Origin: Synergistales bacterium
GTDB taxonomy: Bacteria; Synergistota; Synergistia; Synergistales; Synergistaceae
Reading direction: 5' to 3'
Length of the DNA: 41,227 nt
Assembly: GCA_026002695.1 (NCBI GenBank)
Contig: BOCB01000008.1
Location: 1-41,227, forward strand
Position numbers and translations under genes: made by a program. The notes below the pieces were generated by a model, which had not been told where the DNA came from, ran no database searches, and saw nothing but the letters and a program-made list of their open reading frames with translations. This document shows, piece after piece, positions 8,071 to 16,447 of this stretch. Position 1 is the stretch's first letter. Each line of letters begins with the position of its first letter.

Positions 8071-8586
8071 TCAGTCGAAGGCCTTCTCTAATTTGAGCCT
8101 GTTCTCTTCATATGTTCCCTCCGTGAGCGGCAGGCAGTTTTCTATCTCAGCCTCGAGTTTGTGCAGCAGGGACGCGAAGGCCATGCAGGATTTTTCGCCG
8201 CACCTCCGGCAATTCGTCCTTGGCAGCAGCGCGTAGATAGAGAGGACCGGAACAGGTTTCCGCGCGTCGTATCTCGGAGTCAGCTCCCGGATGCTGTCGT
8301 AAGTGTCGTTTATCAGGTCCTTGATCCAGTCCAAGCGCTCATGAAGCTCCGTCCTGTTTGCGAATCTCGCCACGTTGATCCGGTCTTCTATTATTGAAAA
8401 CTCTACTTTATCGTTGCGAAAGGTGATGGAGTTTCCGTCGTGATTGTAGCTTGCGCTCTTAAACATGCTGTTCAAATAGGGCATTACCTCTCTGACATCG
8501 GCAGACGCCCTCGTAAAAGCGGCAAAGGTGCCCGGCTGTTTAACGCACATATCGACGTTCAGCACTTTTATCGATTCCAAAAACAT
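8071..8586 (-). CDS. Fe-S (4Fe-4S) domain-containing protein
   Basis: I start at ATG 8584-8586 because GAGAGGA lies 7 nt upstream; an in-frame TTG at 8604 has no such signal. The 171-aa protein has an alpha/beta N-terminal part of unknown fold (FLESIKVLNVDMCVKQPGTF...). The C-terminal cluster TNCRRCGEKSCMAFA followed by ENCLPL has the C-x2-C-x4-C-x(~16)-C spacing of the Fe-S domain seen in RnfB and CO dehydrogenase/acetyl-CoA synthase gamma-type proteins. A redox or electron-transfer role is inferred; partner and pathway are not evident from neighbours. Confidence 0.78.
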   Translation of the reverse strand: MFLESIKVLNVDMCVKQPGTFAAFTRASADVREVMPYLNSMFKSASYNHDGNSITFRNDKVEFSIIEDRINVARFANRTELHERLDWIKDLINDTYDSIRELTPRYDARKPVPVLSIYALLPRTNCRRCGEKSCMAFASLLHKLEAEIENCLPLTEGTYEENRLKLEKAFD

Positions 8587-8621
8587 TTGAGTGTCCTCTC
8601 CCAAACAGAGCAGCCCAAAAA

Positions 8622-8690
8622 TGAAGGCTGATTTATTTTCAGGAGCCCGGAGGGTAACTAAAAACCCTGACTGGCTCTGCTGTCAACCCC
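8622..8690. repeat. Truncated copy of the dispersed MITE family
   Basis: It reads GAAGGCTGATTTATTTTC, then AGGAGCC, GGGTAAC, CCTGACTGGCTCTG, collinear with the reverse complement of the element at 29649-29767 but missing one end. It separates the Fe-S gene from its likely promoter. Confidence 0.65.
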
Positions 8691-8699
8691 AAACGACAT
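8658..8699 (-). CDS. 13-codon leader ORF upstream of the Fe-S gene (tentative)
   Basis: ATG at 8697-8699 is preceded by GGGAGG (8705-8710) and, further up, a TGGTATAAT extended -10. It encodes only MSFGVDSRASQGF and stops inside the MITE copy. It could be a leader peptide or the stump of a gene cut by the repeat. There is no other support for expression. Confidence 0.3.
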   Translation of the reverse strand: MSFGVDSRASQGF

Positions 8700-8712
8700 A
8701 ACAACCTCCCTT

Positions 8713-8721
8713 ATTATACCA
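8713..8721 (-). promoter_or_regulatory. Extended -10 promoter upstream of the Fe-S gene
   Basis: The minus strand reads TGGTATAAT, immediately followed by AAGGGAGG and an ATG. It is about 130 nt upstream of the Fe-S gene start and is the only good promoter for it. Confidence 0.5.
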
Positions 8722-8844
8722 AATAACATAATATTGAGAGCGCCGCCAACCGGCAAAAATCACTGTCCGCTCACGCGCGCGTTCGGAAAAGCGCCTTCAT
8801 CTTCGGTTAAACCAAAATGGTTTCGTCAGAAGTCTCTTTACTCG

Positions 8845-8850
8845 TATAAT
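8845..8850 (+). promoter_or_regulatory. -10 element of the peroxiredoxin promoter, in an AT-rich near-palindrome
   Basis: TATAAT lies 74 nt before the peroxiredoxin ATG; the -35 is weak. The sequence around it, TATAATTTATTATT, is nearly palindromic and could be an operator for a PerR-like repressor, but it does not match the known PerR box exactly. Confidence 0.4.
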
Positions 8851-8923
8851 TTATTATTGTAAAATGATAGTGAATCGGCGATAAGCATAATGCAAATAAT
8901 TTAATTTAAGGAGGATGAATGTT

Positions 8924-9580
8924 ATGGAGTGTTGTGAAGTCGCGCGCGTGGGGAAAGCTGCGCCCGTTTTCACCGCGGATGGCTTTGACGCGGTGAATGG
9001 CAGTTTTGAGAAATATTCACTCGATAAATACAAGGGCAAGTATGTGGTCCTTTTCTTCTATCCCGGGGACTTCACCTTTGTCTGCCCGACGGAGCTGGTC
9101 TCCCTCGCGTCCCTCAAAGAAGAGTTCGCGGAGGCCGGAGCACAGGTATTTGCAGTAAGCACCGACAGTAAATTTTCCCATAAAGCCTGGGACGAAAGCG
9201 AGCTGTCTAAGGCAAACGGCGCGCCGTTCCCCTTCCCGATGTTGGCGGACAGGCTCGGCAAAATAGGCGCTCCTTACGGGATATTCGACAGCGAAGCAGG
9301 CGTCGATATTCGCGGCGTCGTCATCATCGACAAGGAAGGCGCCGTTCAGCATATAGGCATCAACGCCGGTCCGCTCGGCCGCAACCCGAAGGAAGTCCTC
9401 CGCATCACGCTCGCCCTCAAGGAACATACGGAGAGCGGCGGCAAGGCAATACCGGCCTGTTGGATTCCCGGCGGCGAAACCATCGAAGCCAAAATAGAGA
9501 ACTCCGGCAAGATGTGGAACAACTACCAGGCCGTCATCCAAAAAGGCATCGTACAAGGCGGCAACTGGCGCGTAAACTAA
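8924..9580 (+). CDS. ahpC: Typical 2-Cys peroxiredoxin (AhpC/Prx1 type)
   Basis: The first in-frame ATG (8915) overlaps the Shine-Dalgarno AAGGAGG (8908-8914). The ATG at 8924 has ideal 9-nt spacing, giving 218 aa. The thioredoxin fold carries the peroxidatic cysteine in FYPGDFTFVCPTE (Cys54) and a resolving cysteine in AIPACWIPGG (Cys179). It reduces hydrogen and organic peroxides in the cytoplasm using an AhpF- or thioredoxin-type reductant; no reductase gene is adjacent. The N-terminal MECCEV has two extra cysteines, which is unusual. It stands alone between its own promoter and a strong terminator. Confidence 0.95.
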   Translation: MECCEVARVGKAAPVFTADGFDAVNGSFEKYSLDKYKGKYVVLFFYPGDFTFVCPTELVSLASLKEEFAEAGAQVFAVSTDSKFSHKAWDESELSKANGAPFPFPMLADRLGKIGAPYGIFDSEAGVDIRGVVIIDKEGAVQHIGINAGPLGRNPKEVLRITLALKEHTESGGKAIPACWIPGGETIEAKIENSGKMWNNYQAVIQKGIVQGGNWRVN

Positions 9581-9603
9581 AAATAGAGCGCGGTTTGGAA
9601 TCT

Positions 9604-9638
9604 GCGGAGACGCCCGAATTGGGCGTCTCCGCTTTTTT
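9604..9638 (+). terminator. Terminator after the peroxiredoxin
   Basis: A perfect 12-bp stem GCGGAGACGCCC / GGGCGTCTCCGC with a 5-nt loop is followed by six T. The GCGGAGACG core also occurs at about 4856 and 39191. Confidence 0.92.
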
Positions 9639-9653
9639 AGGGCGGTATTTCCG

Positions 9654-10076
9654 TTATTTTTTATAAAGCCACAGCTTTCTCACGAAGAAGTTCCAGAAGA
9701 GGACGATTACGGCCGCTAAGAACTTCGACAGGATGTAATATATCCCGGCCATTTCCGTGAAGACGTACATGCAGATAACCGTCAGGCCGAGACCGACCAT
9801 TGATATGCCAAAGTAATACGCCAGCTCGGCGGCAAAGGTCTGCGGCGACTTAGGGAATATCCAGCGGCGCGCTATGACGAAGTGGATGAGGAGCGTTACG
9901 CAGAACGAGACGACAGCCGAAAGGATGTAGTATAGCCCGAACTCCGTCAGCGCGTAAAGCAACGACGCGTCCAACACAAACGAACAGAGACCGAGCACGC
10001 AATATTTGAAAAACTGCGTGAACGCCTCCGAGAATACGAAGCCGAGGAATTTTTTAAGCGGCGCGGGCAGAGCCAT
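9654..10076 (-). CDS. GtrA-like integral membrane protein
   Basis: The 140-aa protein has four hydrophobic helices and the GtrA family pattern: an FFKYCVLGL..FVLD first helix, a central TLLIHFVIARRWIFP loop and a final VIVLFWNFFVRKLWLYKK segment. GtrA proteins are proposed to help flip polyprenyl-linked sugars or take part in cell-surface polysaccharide synthesis. The start was set at ATG 10076; an upstream TTG (10088) is possible and neither has a good ribosome binding site. No glycosyltransferase is adjacent, so the substrate is open. The tail end faces the peroxiredoxin terminator. Confidence 0.85.
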   Translation of the reverse strand: MALPAPLKKFLGFVFSEAFTQFFKYCVLGLCSFVLDASLLYALTEFGLYYILSAVVSFCVTLLIHFVIARRWIFPKSPQTFAAELAYYFGISMVGLGLTVICMYVFTEMAGIYYILSKFLAAVIVLFWNFFVRKLWLYKK

Positions 10077-10180
10077 TATAAGCCGCAATATTTATTCGGA
10101 ATACAGACCGCGGCCCGATCCCAAACCGGTGGGGACGGATGGCGATCCGCCCGTGCCGCCGCCTCCCGCCCCTCGTCATT

Positions 10181-10858
10181 TCAGTTTGTCTTTTTGTTCT
10201 TTTTCTTCTCTGCGTCGCCGGATTTAACTTTTTTTACCTGATCTCCGGATTTAACCTTTTTCTCAGCGTCTCCCGCTTTGTTCTTTTTCTTCTCCGGGTC
10301 GCCTGATATAAAGAGCTTCTTTATGACGACGTCTTCGAGCGGCCTGTCGTTGGGGCCGGTCTTTGTCTTGCCTATGGCCTCCACCGCGTCCATGCCGCTG
10401 ATTACCTTGCCGAAGATGGCGTGTTTGCCGTCGAGCCACGGCGTCGCGGCGAGCGTGATGAAGAACTGGGAGCCGCCCGTGTCAGGCCCGGCGTTCGCCA
10501 TGGAGAGTATGCCGGGGGCGGAGTGCTTCAGCCCCGCCCCGAACTCGTCCGGTATCGTGTAACCGGGGCCGCCGGTTCCGTTGCCGCGAGGATCGCCGCC
10601 CTGTATCATAAAACCGCCGATGACTCGGTGAAATATCACGCCGTCGTAGAACTTCTTGCCGGCGAGATCCATGAAATTACGGCACGTCTTGGGCGCGAGG
10701 TCGTAAAAGAGCTCGATCTTGAACGTACCCATCGAGGTCTCGAACGTGGCAGTGGGCTGAGGCTTCTTCTTCTCAGCGGCGTAAGCCGCGTCCGAAAACA
10801 GACAGCACGCGAACGAAAAACAAAGCGCAAACACCGGCAAAACACAAAAATATCTCAC
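10181..10858 (-). CDS. Secreted cyclophilin-type peptidyl-prolyl isomerase
   Basis: The 225-aa protein starts at a GTG nine nt after AAAGGG; two in-frame starts just upstream (10864 GTG, 10867 TTG) sit too close to it. A signal peptide (hydrophobic core PVFALCFSFACCLF, cleavage near AYA-AE) is followed by a compact cyclophilin domain. That domain contains VIFHRVIGGFMIQGGDP, the GTGGPGYTIPDEF loop, GSQFFITLA and WLDGKHAIFGKV, so the active site is intact. The protein ends in a lysine-rich tail of four to five units of the form SGDxxKKxK, which is not part of the enzyme fold. It probably acts in the periplasm as a folding catalyst. The tail could bind peptidoglycan or acidic polymers (inference). 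Confidence 0.92.
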   Translation of the reverse strand: MRYFCVLPVFALCFSFACCLFSDAAYAAEKKKPQPTATFETSMGTFKIELFYDLAPKTCRNFMDLAGKKFYDGVIFHRVIGGFMIQGGDPRGNGTGGPGYTIPDEFGAGLKHSAPGILSMANAGPDTGGSQFFITLAATPWLDGKHAIFGKVISGMDAVEAIGKTKTGPNDRPLEDVVIKKLFISGDPEKKKNKAGDAEKKVKSGDQVKKVKSGDAEKKKNKKTN

Positions 10859-11134
10859 ACACACCAACCCTTTCTAAAATAACTTGCCAATTCAGCAGTG
10901 TTGACGAGGCTCCTCCGCGCGCCCCTGAAACGTTCACGGCCGCGCGGAGATTATTATAGCGCGTAATGGCAGTTTACGCACATGTTTCATAAATTTCACG
11001 AAAGCCACTTGATTTTGCTTAAACGTTGTGTTAATTTACCACACATTGACATATGGTTATATTTTTTGAAGTTATATCTGCAATTTGAACGGATTTTTTG
11101 AAAAAAATTTTGCTTAATGAAGCGGAGGAATTTT
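10859..11134. other. Divergent intergenic region upstream of glnN
   Basis: No gene. It contains a GCGCG-rich inverted repeat at about 10915-10945 and, nearer glnN, an AT-rich segment with TTGACA at 11046-11051. A matching -10 at normal spacing is not evident (TTATAT at 11072 gives a 20-nt spacer), so the glnN promoter may depend on an activator or another sigma factor. Confidence 0.5.
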
Positions 11135-13282
11135 ATGATGAGTGAATGTTGCGAGGGAAAAAAATATCCGTTAGTCAGTGAGATATTCGGGTCGCTGGTC
11201 TTCGACAAAAGGGCGATGCTTGAGCATTTGCCGAAGAACGTAATCGAGAACCTCAGCGAGTCCATGCTTGGGCGCAAACCGCTCTCGCAGAGCGACGCCG
11301 ATATAGTCGCCATGGGTATGAAGAATTGGGCCATATCGAAGGGCGCCACTCACTGGACGCACTGGTTCCACCCGCTGAACGAGAACACCGCTGAGAAGCA
11401 TCAGGCGTTCACACTGCCAAATGACGAGGGGCTGCCGCTTGAAGTATTCCGCGGCAAGGATCTGTTGCAGGGCGAGCCGGACGCGTCGTCGTTCCCGTCG
11501 GGCGGCCAGCGTTCGACGTTCGAGGCTCGCGGCTACAGCGCGTGGGACACGAGCAGCATGGCGTTCTTAGTGAAGAGTCCGAAGGGAGCCACTCTCTGCA
11601 TACCGTCCGTGTTCCTCTCCTATGACGGTATGCCGCTTGACCTGAAGACGGGTCTCCTGCGCGCGCTCGACGTTTTGGAGGCCAACTCGCTGAAGCTGCT
11701 CCGGCTCTTCGGTCAGCGCGGTGTGCGCTACGTGCGCATGACCATCGGCGCGGAGCAGGAATATTTCCTTCTCGACAGGCCGAGGGCGCAGCAGAGGCCG
11801 GATATACGCTTCTGCGGCAAGACCATCATCGGAGCGAACCCCGCCAAGGACCAGAAGCTCGACCATCACTACTTCGGCTCCATATCGCCGCGCGTTCTGG
11901 CGTACATGGAGGAAGTCGAGAGGGAACTCGCCATGCTGGGCATACCGATAGCGACGAGGCACAACGAGGTCGCGAGATGCCAGTTCGAGTTCGCGCCGCT
12001 CTTCGCGGAAGCCAACATCGCCTGTGACCAGAACCTCATAATCATGGAGACGATGAGAAAATTCGCGCGCAGGCACGATCTGCGCCTGCTCTTCCACGAG
12101 AAACCGTTCGCCGACATGAACGGCAGCGGCAAGCACGTGAACTTCTCGCTCATGGACAGCGAGGGGCGTAATTTGCTGAAGCCCTCGACCAACCAGAGAA
12201 AGAACATCATCTTCCTGACCTTCCTCGCGTCGTTCGTCCTCGGCGTGTCCAAGCATTTCACGCTCCTTCAGGCGGTTACGGCGACTGCCGGCAACATGTA
12301 CCGCCTCGGCGGGCATGAGGCGCCTCCGTCGATAATCAGCGTATACCTCGGCGAGGCGCTGACCAAGATGATAAAGGGACTCAGCGAGGCAAGCGCGGGC
12401 GGTATCGAAAAGAAGCCCGACATCGACCTCGGCATCGCGAAATTAGCGTCCGTAACGGCCTATGACAGCGACCGCAACAGGACATCCCCGATGGCCTTCA
12501 CGGGCGACAAGTTCGAGTTCCGCGCGCCGGGCAGCTCACAGGCCGTCGCGTTCCCGACTACGGGCGTCGCCGCTGTATGGGCGGCGGGTTTGGAAGCCGT
12601 AACCGGCATGATCGAAAAGAAGGTGGCGGAGGGCAAGGAGCCTCTCGACGCGGCGCTTGAAGTTGTGTCTGACGCTATAAACCAATCGTCGAACGTCATA
12701 TTCGAGGGAGACTCCTACACGAAGGAGTGGCAGGCCGAGGCCAAGAAGCGCGGTCTGATTCGTTCCGAGACGACGCCTCAGGCAATCGACCTGCTCCTTG
12801 AGCCTGAGAACGTTGCCATGTTAGAGAGCCTGAAGATATACACGAAGCGCGAGATAGAGGTAATACGCGAGATACGCATGGAGTCCTTCTGCACCGCGCT
12901 TGAAGTCGAGCTCTCAATGCTGCACGACATAATTTACGAGGGAGTGCTGCCCGCGATCTCGAAGCAGATGGTGCTGGAGCGCCAGACCATAGATTCACTG
13001 ACCGGCCTCGTCGACGAGAAGAGCGAGGATATTGCCGCGCTGAAAGAAACCATTGTGAAGCTCGGCAGTTTGAAGGCGGCTTTGATAAAGGATCTCGACG
13101 CGCTCGCCAAGGCGAAGGGTAAATTTGACAGCTTGGACGCGAGAAAGCGCGCCGACGCGATAGTGAGTAAGGGCGTGCCTCTCATGCGCGACATCCGCAA
13201 GAAGTGCGACGAAGCCGAGAAGCTGCTGTCGAAGGACATTCGGCCATACCCGATATACAGGGATCTGCTCTCGCTTTCGTAA
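11135..13282 (+). CDS. glnN: Glutamine synthetase type III (GlnN)
   Basis: ATG at 11135 follows GGAGG (11124-11128) at 6-nt spacing, and ATG 11138 is equally possible; the more upstream ATG 11117 precedes the ribosome binding site. The roughly 715-aa length is typical of GSIII and far longer than GSI. Motifs visible: an N-terminal KRAMLEHLPKNV region, STFEARGYSAWD, the catalytic IGAEQEYFLLDR, NGSGKHVNFSL and the EKKPDIDLGIAKL segment. The nucleotide/ammonia region DRNRTSPMAFTG and KFEFRAPGSSQA is also present, followed by the long C-terminal helical domain special to GSIII. It makes glutamine from glutamate, ammonia and ATP in the cytoplasm as a double-ring dodecamer. It is monocistronic, and no ammonium transporter or PII gene is nearby. 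Confidence 0.97.
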   Translation: MMSECCEGKKYPLVSEIFGSLVFDKRAMLEHLPKNVIENLSESMLGRKPLSQSDADIVAMGMKNWAISKGATHWTHWFHPLNENTAEKHQAFTLPNDEGLPLEVFRGKDLLQGEPDASSFPSGGQRSTFEARGYSAWDTSSMAFLVKSPKGATLCIPSVFLSYDGMPLDLKTGLLRALDVLEANSLKLLRLFGQRGVRYVRMTIGAEQEYFLLDRPRAQQRPDIRFCGKTIIGANPAKDQKLDHHYFGSISPRVLAYMEEVERELAMLGIPIATRHNEVARCQFEFAPLFAEANIACDQNLIIMETMRKFARRHDLRLLFHEKPFADMNGSGKHVNFSLMDSEGRNLLKPSTNQRKNIIFLTFLASFVLGVSKHFTLLQAVTATAGNMYRLGGHEAPPSIISVYLGEALTKMIKGLSEASAGGIEKKPDIDLGIAKLASVTAYDSDRNRTSPMAFTGDKFEFRAPGSSQAVAFPTTGVAAVWAAGLEAVTGMIEKKVAEGKEPLDAALEVVSDAINQSSNVIFEGDSYTKEWQAEAKKRGLIRSETTPQAIDLLLEPENVAMLESLKIYTKREIEVIREIRMESFCTALEVELSMLHDIIYEGVLPAISKQMVLERQTIDSLTGLVDEKSEDIAALKETIVKLGSLKAALIKDLDALAKAKGKFDSLDARKRADAIVSKGVPLMRDIRKKCDEAEKLLSKDIRPYPIYRDLLSLS

Positions 13283-13296
13283 AAGGATGATTGACT

Positions 13297-13331
13297 AAAA
13301 CGCCGCCCCGCGCATTGAGGGACGGCGTTTT
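13297..13331. terminator. Bidirectional terminator between glnN and the kinase gene
   Basis: AAAACGCCG and CGGCGTTTT form a stem flanked by A and T runs, with one mismatched pair further in. It is 15 nt after the glnN stop and can act on both strands. Confidence 0.75.
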
Positions 13332-13442
13332 AAGTGTCTTGAAAAGCGCGTTGCCGGCGTCTGCTGCGAATTCGTAAGGGGTTTTCTTCCTTAGCTCTTT
13401 ACAAAAATGGCGGCCACAGGCCGCACTCACGATTTCAATCAA

Positions 13443-13493
13443 GTTTTGCCGTTACCTTTTAGGACTCTTGACAATGAATCAGCCTTTATCAAG
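13443..13493. repeat. Partial copy of the dispersed MITE family
   Basis: GCCGTTACCTTTTAGGACTC followed by TTGACAATGAATCAGCCTTT matches the right half of the 29649-29767 element. It reaches into the kinase gene: the stop codon and last three or four codons of that gene lie in the repeat. Confidence 0.65.
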
Positions 13494-15182
13494 ATACTTC
13501 CGCAGTTTTGCCAGTAATTCCTCTATATCCAACGGCTTGCCCAAGTGATCGTTCATGCCCGCTCCCAAGGAACGCTCCACATCCTCTCGGAACACGTTAG
13601 CCGTCATAGCGACAATCGGGACGGTTTCAGCGCGCGGTATGCCGAGCGCCCTTATGCGCCGCGTCGCTTCAAATCCGTCCATAACGGGCATCTGAAGATC
13701 CATGAAGATAAGGTCATAACGCTCGGGAGACCGCGCAAATATCTCGACCGCTTCCTCGCCGTTTTCCGCGCAATCGATTTCTATCTCCGTCGGCTCAAGA
13801 ATCGTGAGTACGATTTCGCGGTTGATCTCCACGTCCTCGGCGAGCAGAACGCGCCGCCCGGCGAAGTTGTCGCTGATCGTTCCTCCCGTTTGTGATTCAG
13901 GTTCAGGCAGGCTGCCCTCCTCGCCGCGCTCCGCCTGTACGGTGAATATGAATGACGAGCCGTGCCCCAACTCCGATTCTACCCATATTCTGCCGTTCAT
14001 CATCTCGACAATGCTTTTTGAAATGGCAAGCCCCAGTCCGGTGCCTCCGAATTTGCGCGAGGTGGAGCTCTCCGCTTGCTGAAAGGACTGAAACAGCCGT
14101 GCTTGATTCTCCGCGCTGATGCCGATGCCGGTGTCCGTAACCGCGACTCGCAGTGTACACAGGCCGTTTTCCTCCGACAGCAATTTCGCGTCTAACCGTA
14201 TGCTGCCCTCCTCAGGAGTGAAGTTAGCGGCGTTGGCGAGCAGATTTGTTATGACTTGCGAAAAACGCTGAGCGTCGCCGACGAGTGTTCGCGGTATCCG
14301 CTCATCCATGTTCAGCGTGAAATTTTGCCCTTTTTTCGTAAGCTTGAAACTGATAACATCGACGACCTTCTGAATCATCTTCTCAAAGACAAAGGGCGAG
14401 GGCGAGAGTTCCAGTTTATTCGCCTCTATTTTAGACATATCCAAGATGTCGTTGATGACGCCGAGCAGATGAGCGGAGGCCTCTTCAATCTTTTGCAGAC
14501 AGTGGTCGCGGCGTTCACAATCGGACGACGCTTTGGCGATTGCCGTCATGCCGATTATGGCGTTCATGGGCGTGCGTATCTCATGGCTCATATTCGAGAG
14601 AAACTCCGACTTTGCGCGGCTCGCCTGTTCAGCCTGCGACTTCGCGTTCATCAGATCGGTGTTGTCATGCATAAGCACCAATACTCCCGTTCGCTCATCG
14701 TGTTCGCCGGTAAGCGCGACGACGCGCGCGTCGTATGCGCGGCCATCCAGAGACGCGTTAAACAGCCGGGACTCATTTGTTTCAAACGCGGACTTAATAG
14801 CGGCAAGCAGTGTTTCGCCAAATTCACGCGAGAAATACCGTTCGGTCATATAGGGAAAATCGCGCCCTATCAGCGTAGCCGCCTCCGGCACACCTATAAA
14901 ATCTGCGGCGGACTGCGTACCCAACAGATATTTTTGATTATTGTCCAGCAAAAAAATAATATCGGGCGAATTTTTGAGCAGTTGAATAATATAACTGTCC
15001 CGCTGAAATTTGTCCGACATCATTGCCTTATAAAAGTTCTCCTGAGTGATCATATTAAGGCGGAATGACTCCATAAGTCGGTTGTTTGTGCGCAGCTCCC
15101 TCTTAAGGCTGCGAATCTCTGTTTCGCGCGCCTCTAACTTCGCCGACAATTCCTCTCCGCTCATATTATGCTCACATCCCAT
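13479..15182 (-). CDS. Hybrid sensor histidine kinase with receiver domain
   Basis: The 567-aa soluble protein has an N-terminal coiled coil (about 8-45), a PAS-like sensor domain (about 60-175) and a HisKA dimerisation domain with phospho-acceptor His200 in MSHEIRTPMN. An HATPase_c domain follows (N box around ITNLLANAANFT 311-322, DTGIGI 350-355, GGTGLGLAI 379-387), then a receiver domain with phospho-acceptor Asp495 in FMDLQMPVMDG and the KPLD motif near the end. No membrane helices, so it senses a cytoplasmic signal. It starts 2 nt after the FIST gene stop, so the two form an operon and the FIST protein is the likely input. No output regulator is adjacent. The extreme C-terminus is encoded by a repeat element. 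Confidence 0.93.
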   Translation of the reverse strand: MGCEHNMSGEELSAKLEARETEIRSLKRELRTNNRLMESFRLNMITQENFYKAMMSDKFQRDSYIIQLLKNSPDIIFLLDNNQKYLLGTQSAADFIGVPEAATLIGRDFPYMTERYFSREFGETLLAAIKSAFETNESRLFNASLDGRAYDARVVALTGEHDERTGVLVLMHDNTDLMNAKSQAEQASRAKSEFLSNMSHEIRTPMNAIIGMTAIAKASSDCERRDHCLQKIEEASAHLLGVINDILDMSKIEANKLELSPSPFVFEKMIQKVVDVISFKLTKKGQNFTLNMDERIPRTLVGDAQRFSQVITNLLANAANFTPEEGSIRLDAKLLSEENGLCTLRVAVTDTGIGISAENQARLFQSFQQAESSTSRKFGGTGLGLAISKSIVEMMNGRIWVESELGHGSSFIFTVQAERGEEGSLPEPESQTGGTISDNFAGRRVLLAEDVEINREIVLTILEPTEIEIDCAENGEEAVEIFARSPERYDLIFMDLQMPVMDGFEATRRIRALGIPRAETVPIVAMTANVFREDVERSLGAGMNDHLGKPLDIEELLAKLRKYLDKG

Positions 15183-15184
15183 AC

Positions 15185-16360
15185 TTATAATACACAGGCG
15201 ATGATGGAATAGTTATGGAAGCGGTTTGTAACGCCGTGCTCGCCGGACGAAGTCGGGCATATCTCGCCGCCCGCGTACGCAAACATAAAGGGGGATCCGC
15301 CGCTCAGTTTTTGAACGGTCATCTCGGCTTCGCGGAGCGGTTCCATGCCGAATGCCATACGGCGCACCACGCATGAGAAGATAATGGTAGCCTGCCTGTC
15401 GGGTACGGCGCGCAGACGGTCTACCAATTCCAGCGACGATTTGAAAATGTCGTCGCCGTTCGGGTTGGTCAGGACAAACACCGAACCCTGATCCACATAT
15501 CCGCGGCAAACGCCGTATCCGTTTTCGTCAAAACAGACCATGGCGCGCACGACCGGAGTGCCGTCGCGGTCCGCGCGATTCTTAAAATCTATCAAAAACG
15601 GCACGAACTGCAGACCCGCGTCCAATTTGCCGTCCTTGGCAAAGCCTATGCTTTCAAAGTATTTGCTGGTGAGAACATTATTTACTTCCTGTACGATGTG
15701 CCCTTCACTCTTTGTGATTTCTCCGCTGTACGGCAATCTATTTTCATCGGCTACAATCGCCATAAAAAAGCGAGGCGACAGGTTGCCGGCCGCTAGAATA
15801 AAGGCCATCTTATCCTTCGATTTATCACCGTTATGAAATGTGTAACAATTCTCGAACGTTATGGAGCCGTCAATGGCGAGCGTGCCGAAAATGGGCGTAT
15901 TCGGACACAGCGACTCGAACGCGCCGATATACCCGTCGCCGGCGTTTTCTACGATAAGCGGCGGAAAGACAAGAATCAGCTTAGGCGCTGAGGGCAGTTT
16001 CGCGGATGAGGATTCAAAGGCGGCTTCGGACGCCTCTGTAATATCCCCTCCGGGCGGGATAGACTCGGTATAGCCGACTTCAAAGAACACATCGTCACTC
16101 GTCAGCACCATCACGGTGAGCATCAGTATACCCGCCTCGCCGTTGACCGCCTGTGTCATCGTAGTAGTTCCCGCGACATCGAACGGTAGCGCGGCGCATA
16201 TTGCGGAGTACACACCGGAATCAACAAACTCCGTATCGCACATCAGTACGCCGACAGTGTACGTAAGCAGCTTAAACCCTGACAGTTGAGCGTTAATTTC
16301 GGCAACGGCTATAGCGGAATCCTCAAGCTCATAGGTGTACAAAGCGGCGGAGCGTATCAT
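15185..16360 (-). CDS. FIST N/C domain sensor protein
   Basis: The 391-aa protein matches the FIST architecture: an N-terminal FIST domain with repeated D-V/T-G-x-x-T elements (PFDVAGTTTMTQ, TPIFGTLAIDGS) and a C-terminal FIST_C half ending with GEICPTSSGEHGVTNRFHNYS. The CPTS..G....FHN motif near the end is characteristic. FIST proteins are proposed to bind small ligands such as amino acids and feed signal-transduction proteins. Here the next gene is a soluble hybrid kinase, supporting that role. GGGGAG lies about 10 nt before the ATG. No signal peptide or membrane helix. Confidence 0.88.
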   Translation of the reverse strand: MIRSAALYTYELEDSAIAVAEINAQLSGFKLLTYTVGVLMCDTEFVDSGVYSAICAALPFDVAGTTTMTQAVNGEAGILMLTVMVLTSDDVFFEVGYTESIPPGGDITEASEAAFESSSAKLPSAPKLILVFPPLIVENAGDGYIGAFESLCPNTPIFGTLAIDGSITFENCYTFHNGDKSKDKMAFILAAGNLSPRFFMAIVADENRLPYSGEITKSEGHIVQEVNNVLTSKYFESIGFAKDGKLDAGLQFVPFLIDFKNRADRDGTPVVRAMVCFDENGYGVCRGYVDQGSVFVLTNPNGDDIFKSSLELVDRLRAVPDRQATIIFSCVVRRMAFGMEPLREAEMTVQKLSGGSPFMFAYAGGEICPTSSGEHGVTNRFHNYSIIACVL

Positions 16361-16389
16361 TGGTATCTATCTCCCCTTTCGTTATATGT

Positions 16390-16425
16390 TCAGGGTTTTA
16401 TCGTTACCCTTTAGGCTCCTAACGG
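16390..16425. repeat. Fragment of the dispersed MITE family
   Basis: TCAGGGTTTTATCGTTACCC followed by TTTAGGCTCCTAAC matches the middle of the 29649-29767 element closely. It fills the gap between the secretion operon and the FIST gene. Confidence 0.65.
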
Positions 16426-16447
16426 CGCGTCAGTCTTTCTCTGTGAT

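Noticed and set aside
10986..11000. parS-like TTTCACGAAA
   Set aside because: It matches only part of the 16-bp parS consensus and lacks the second half-site.
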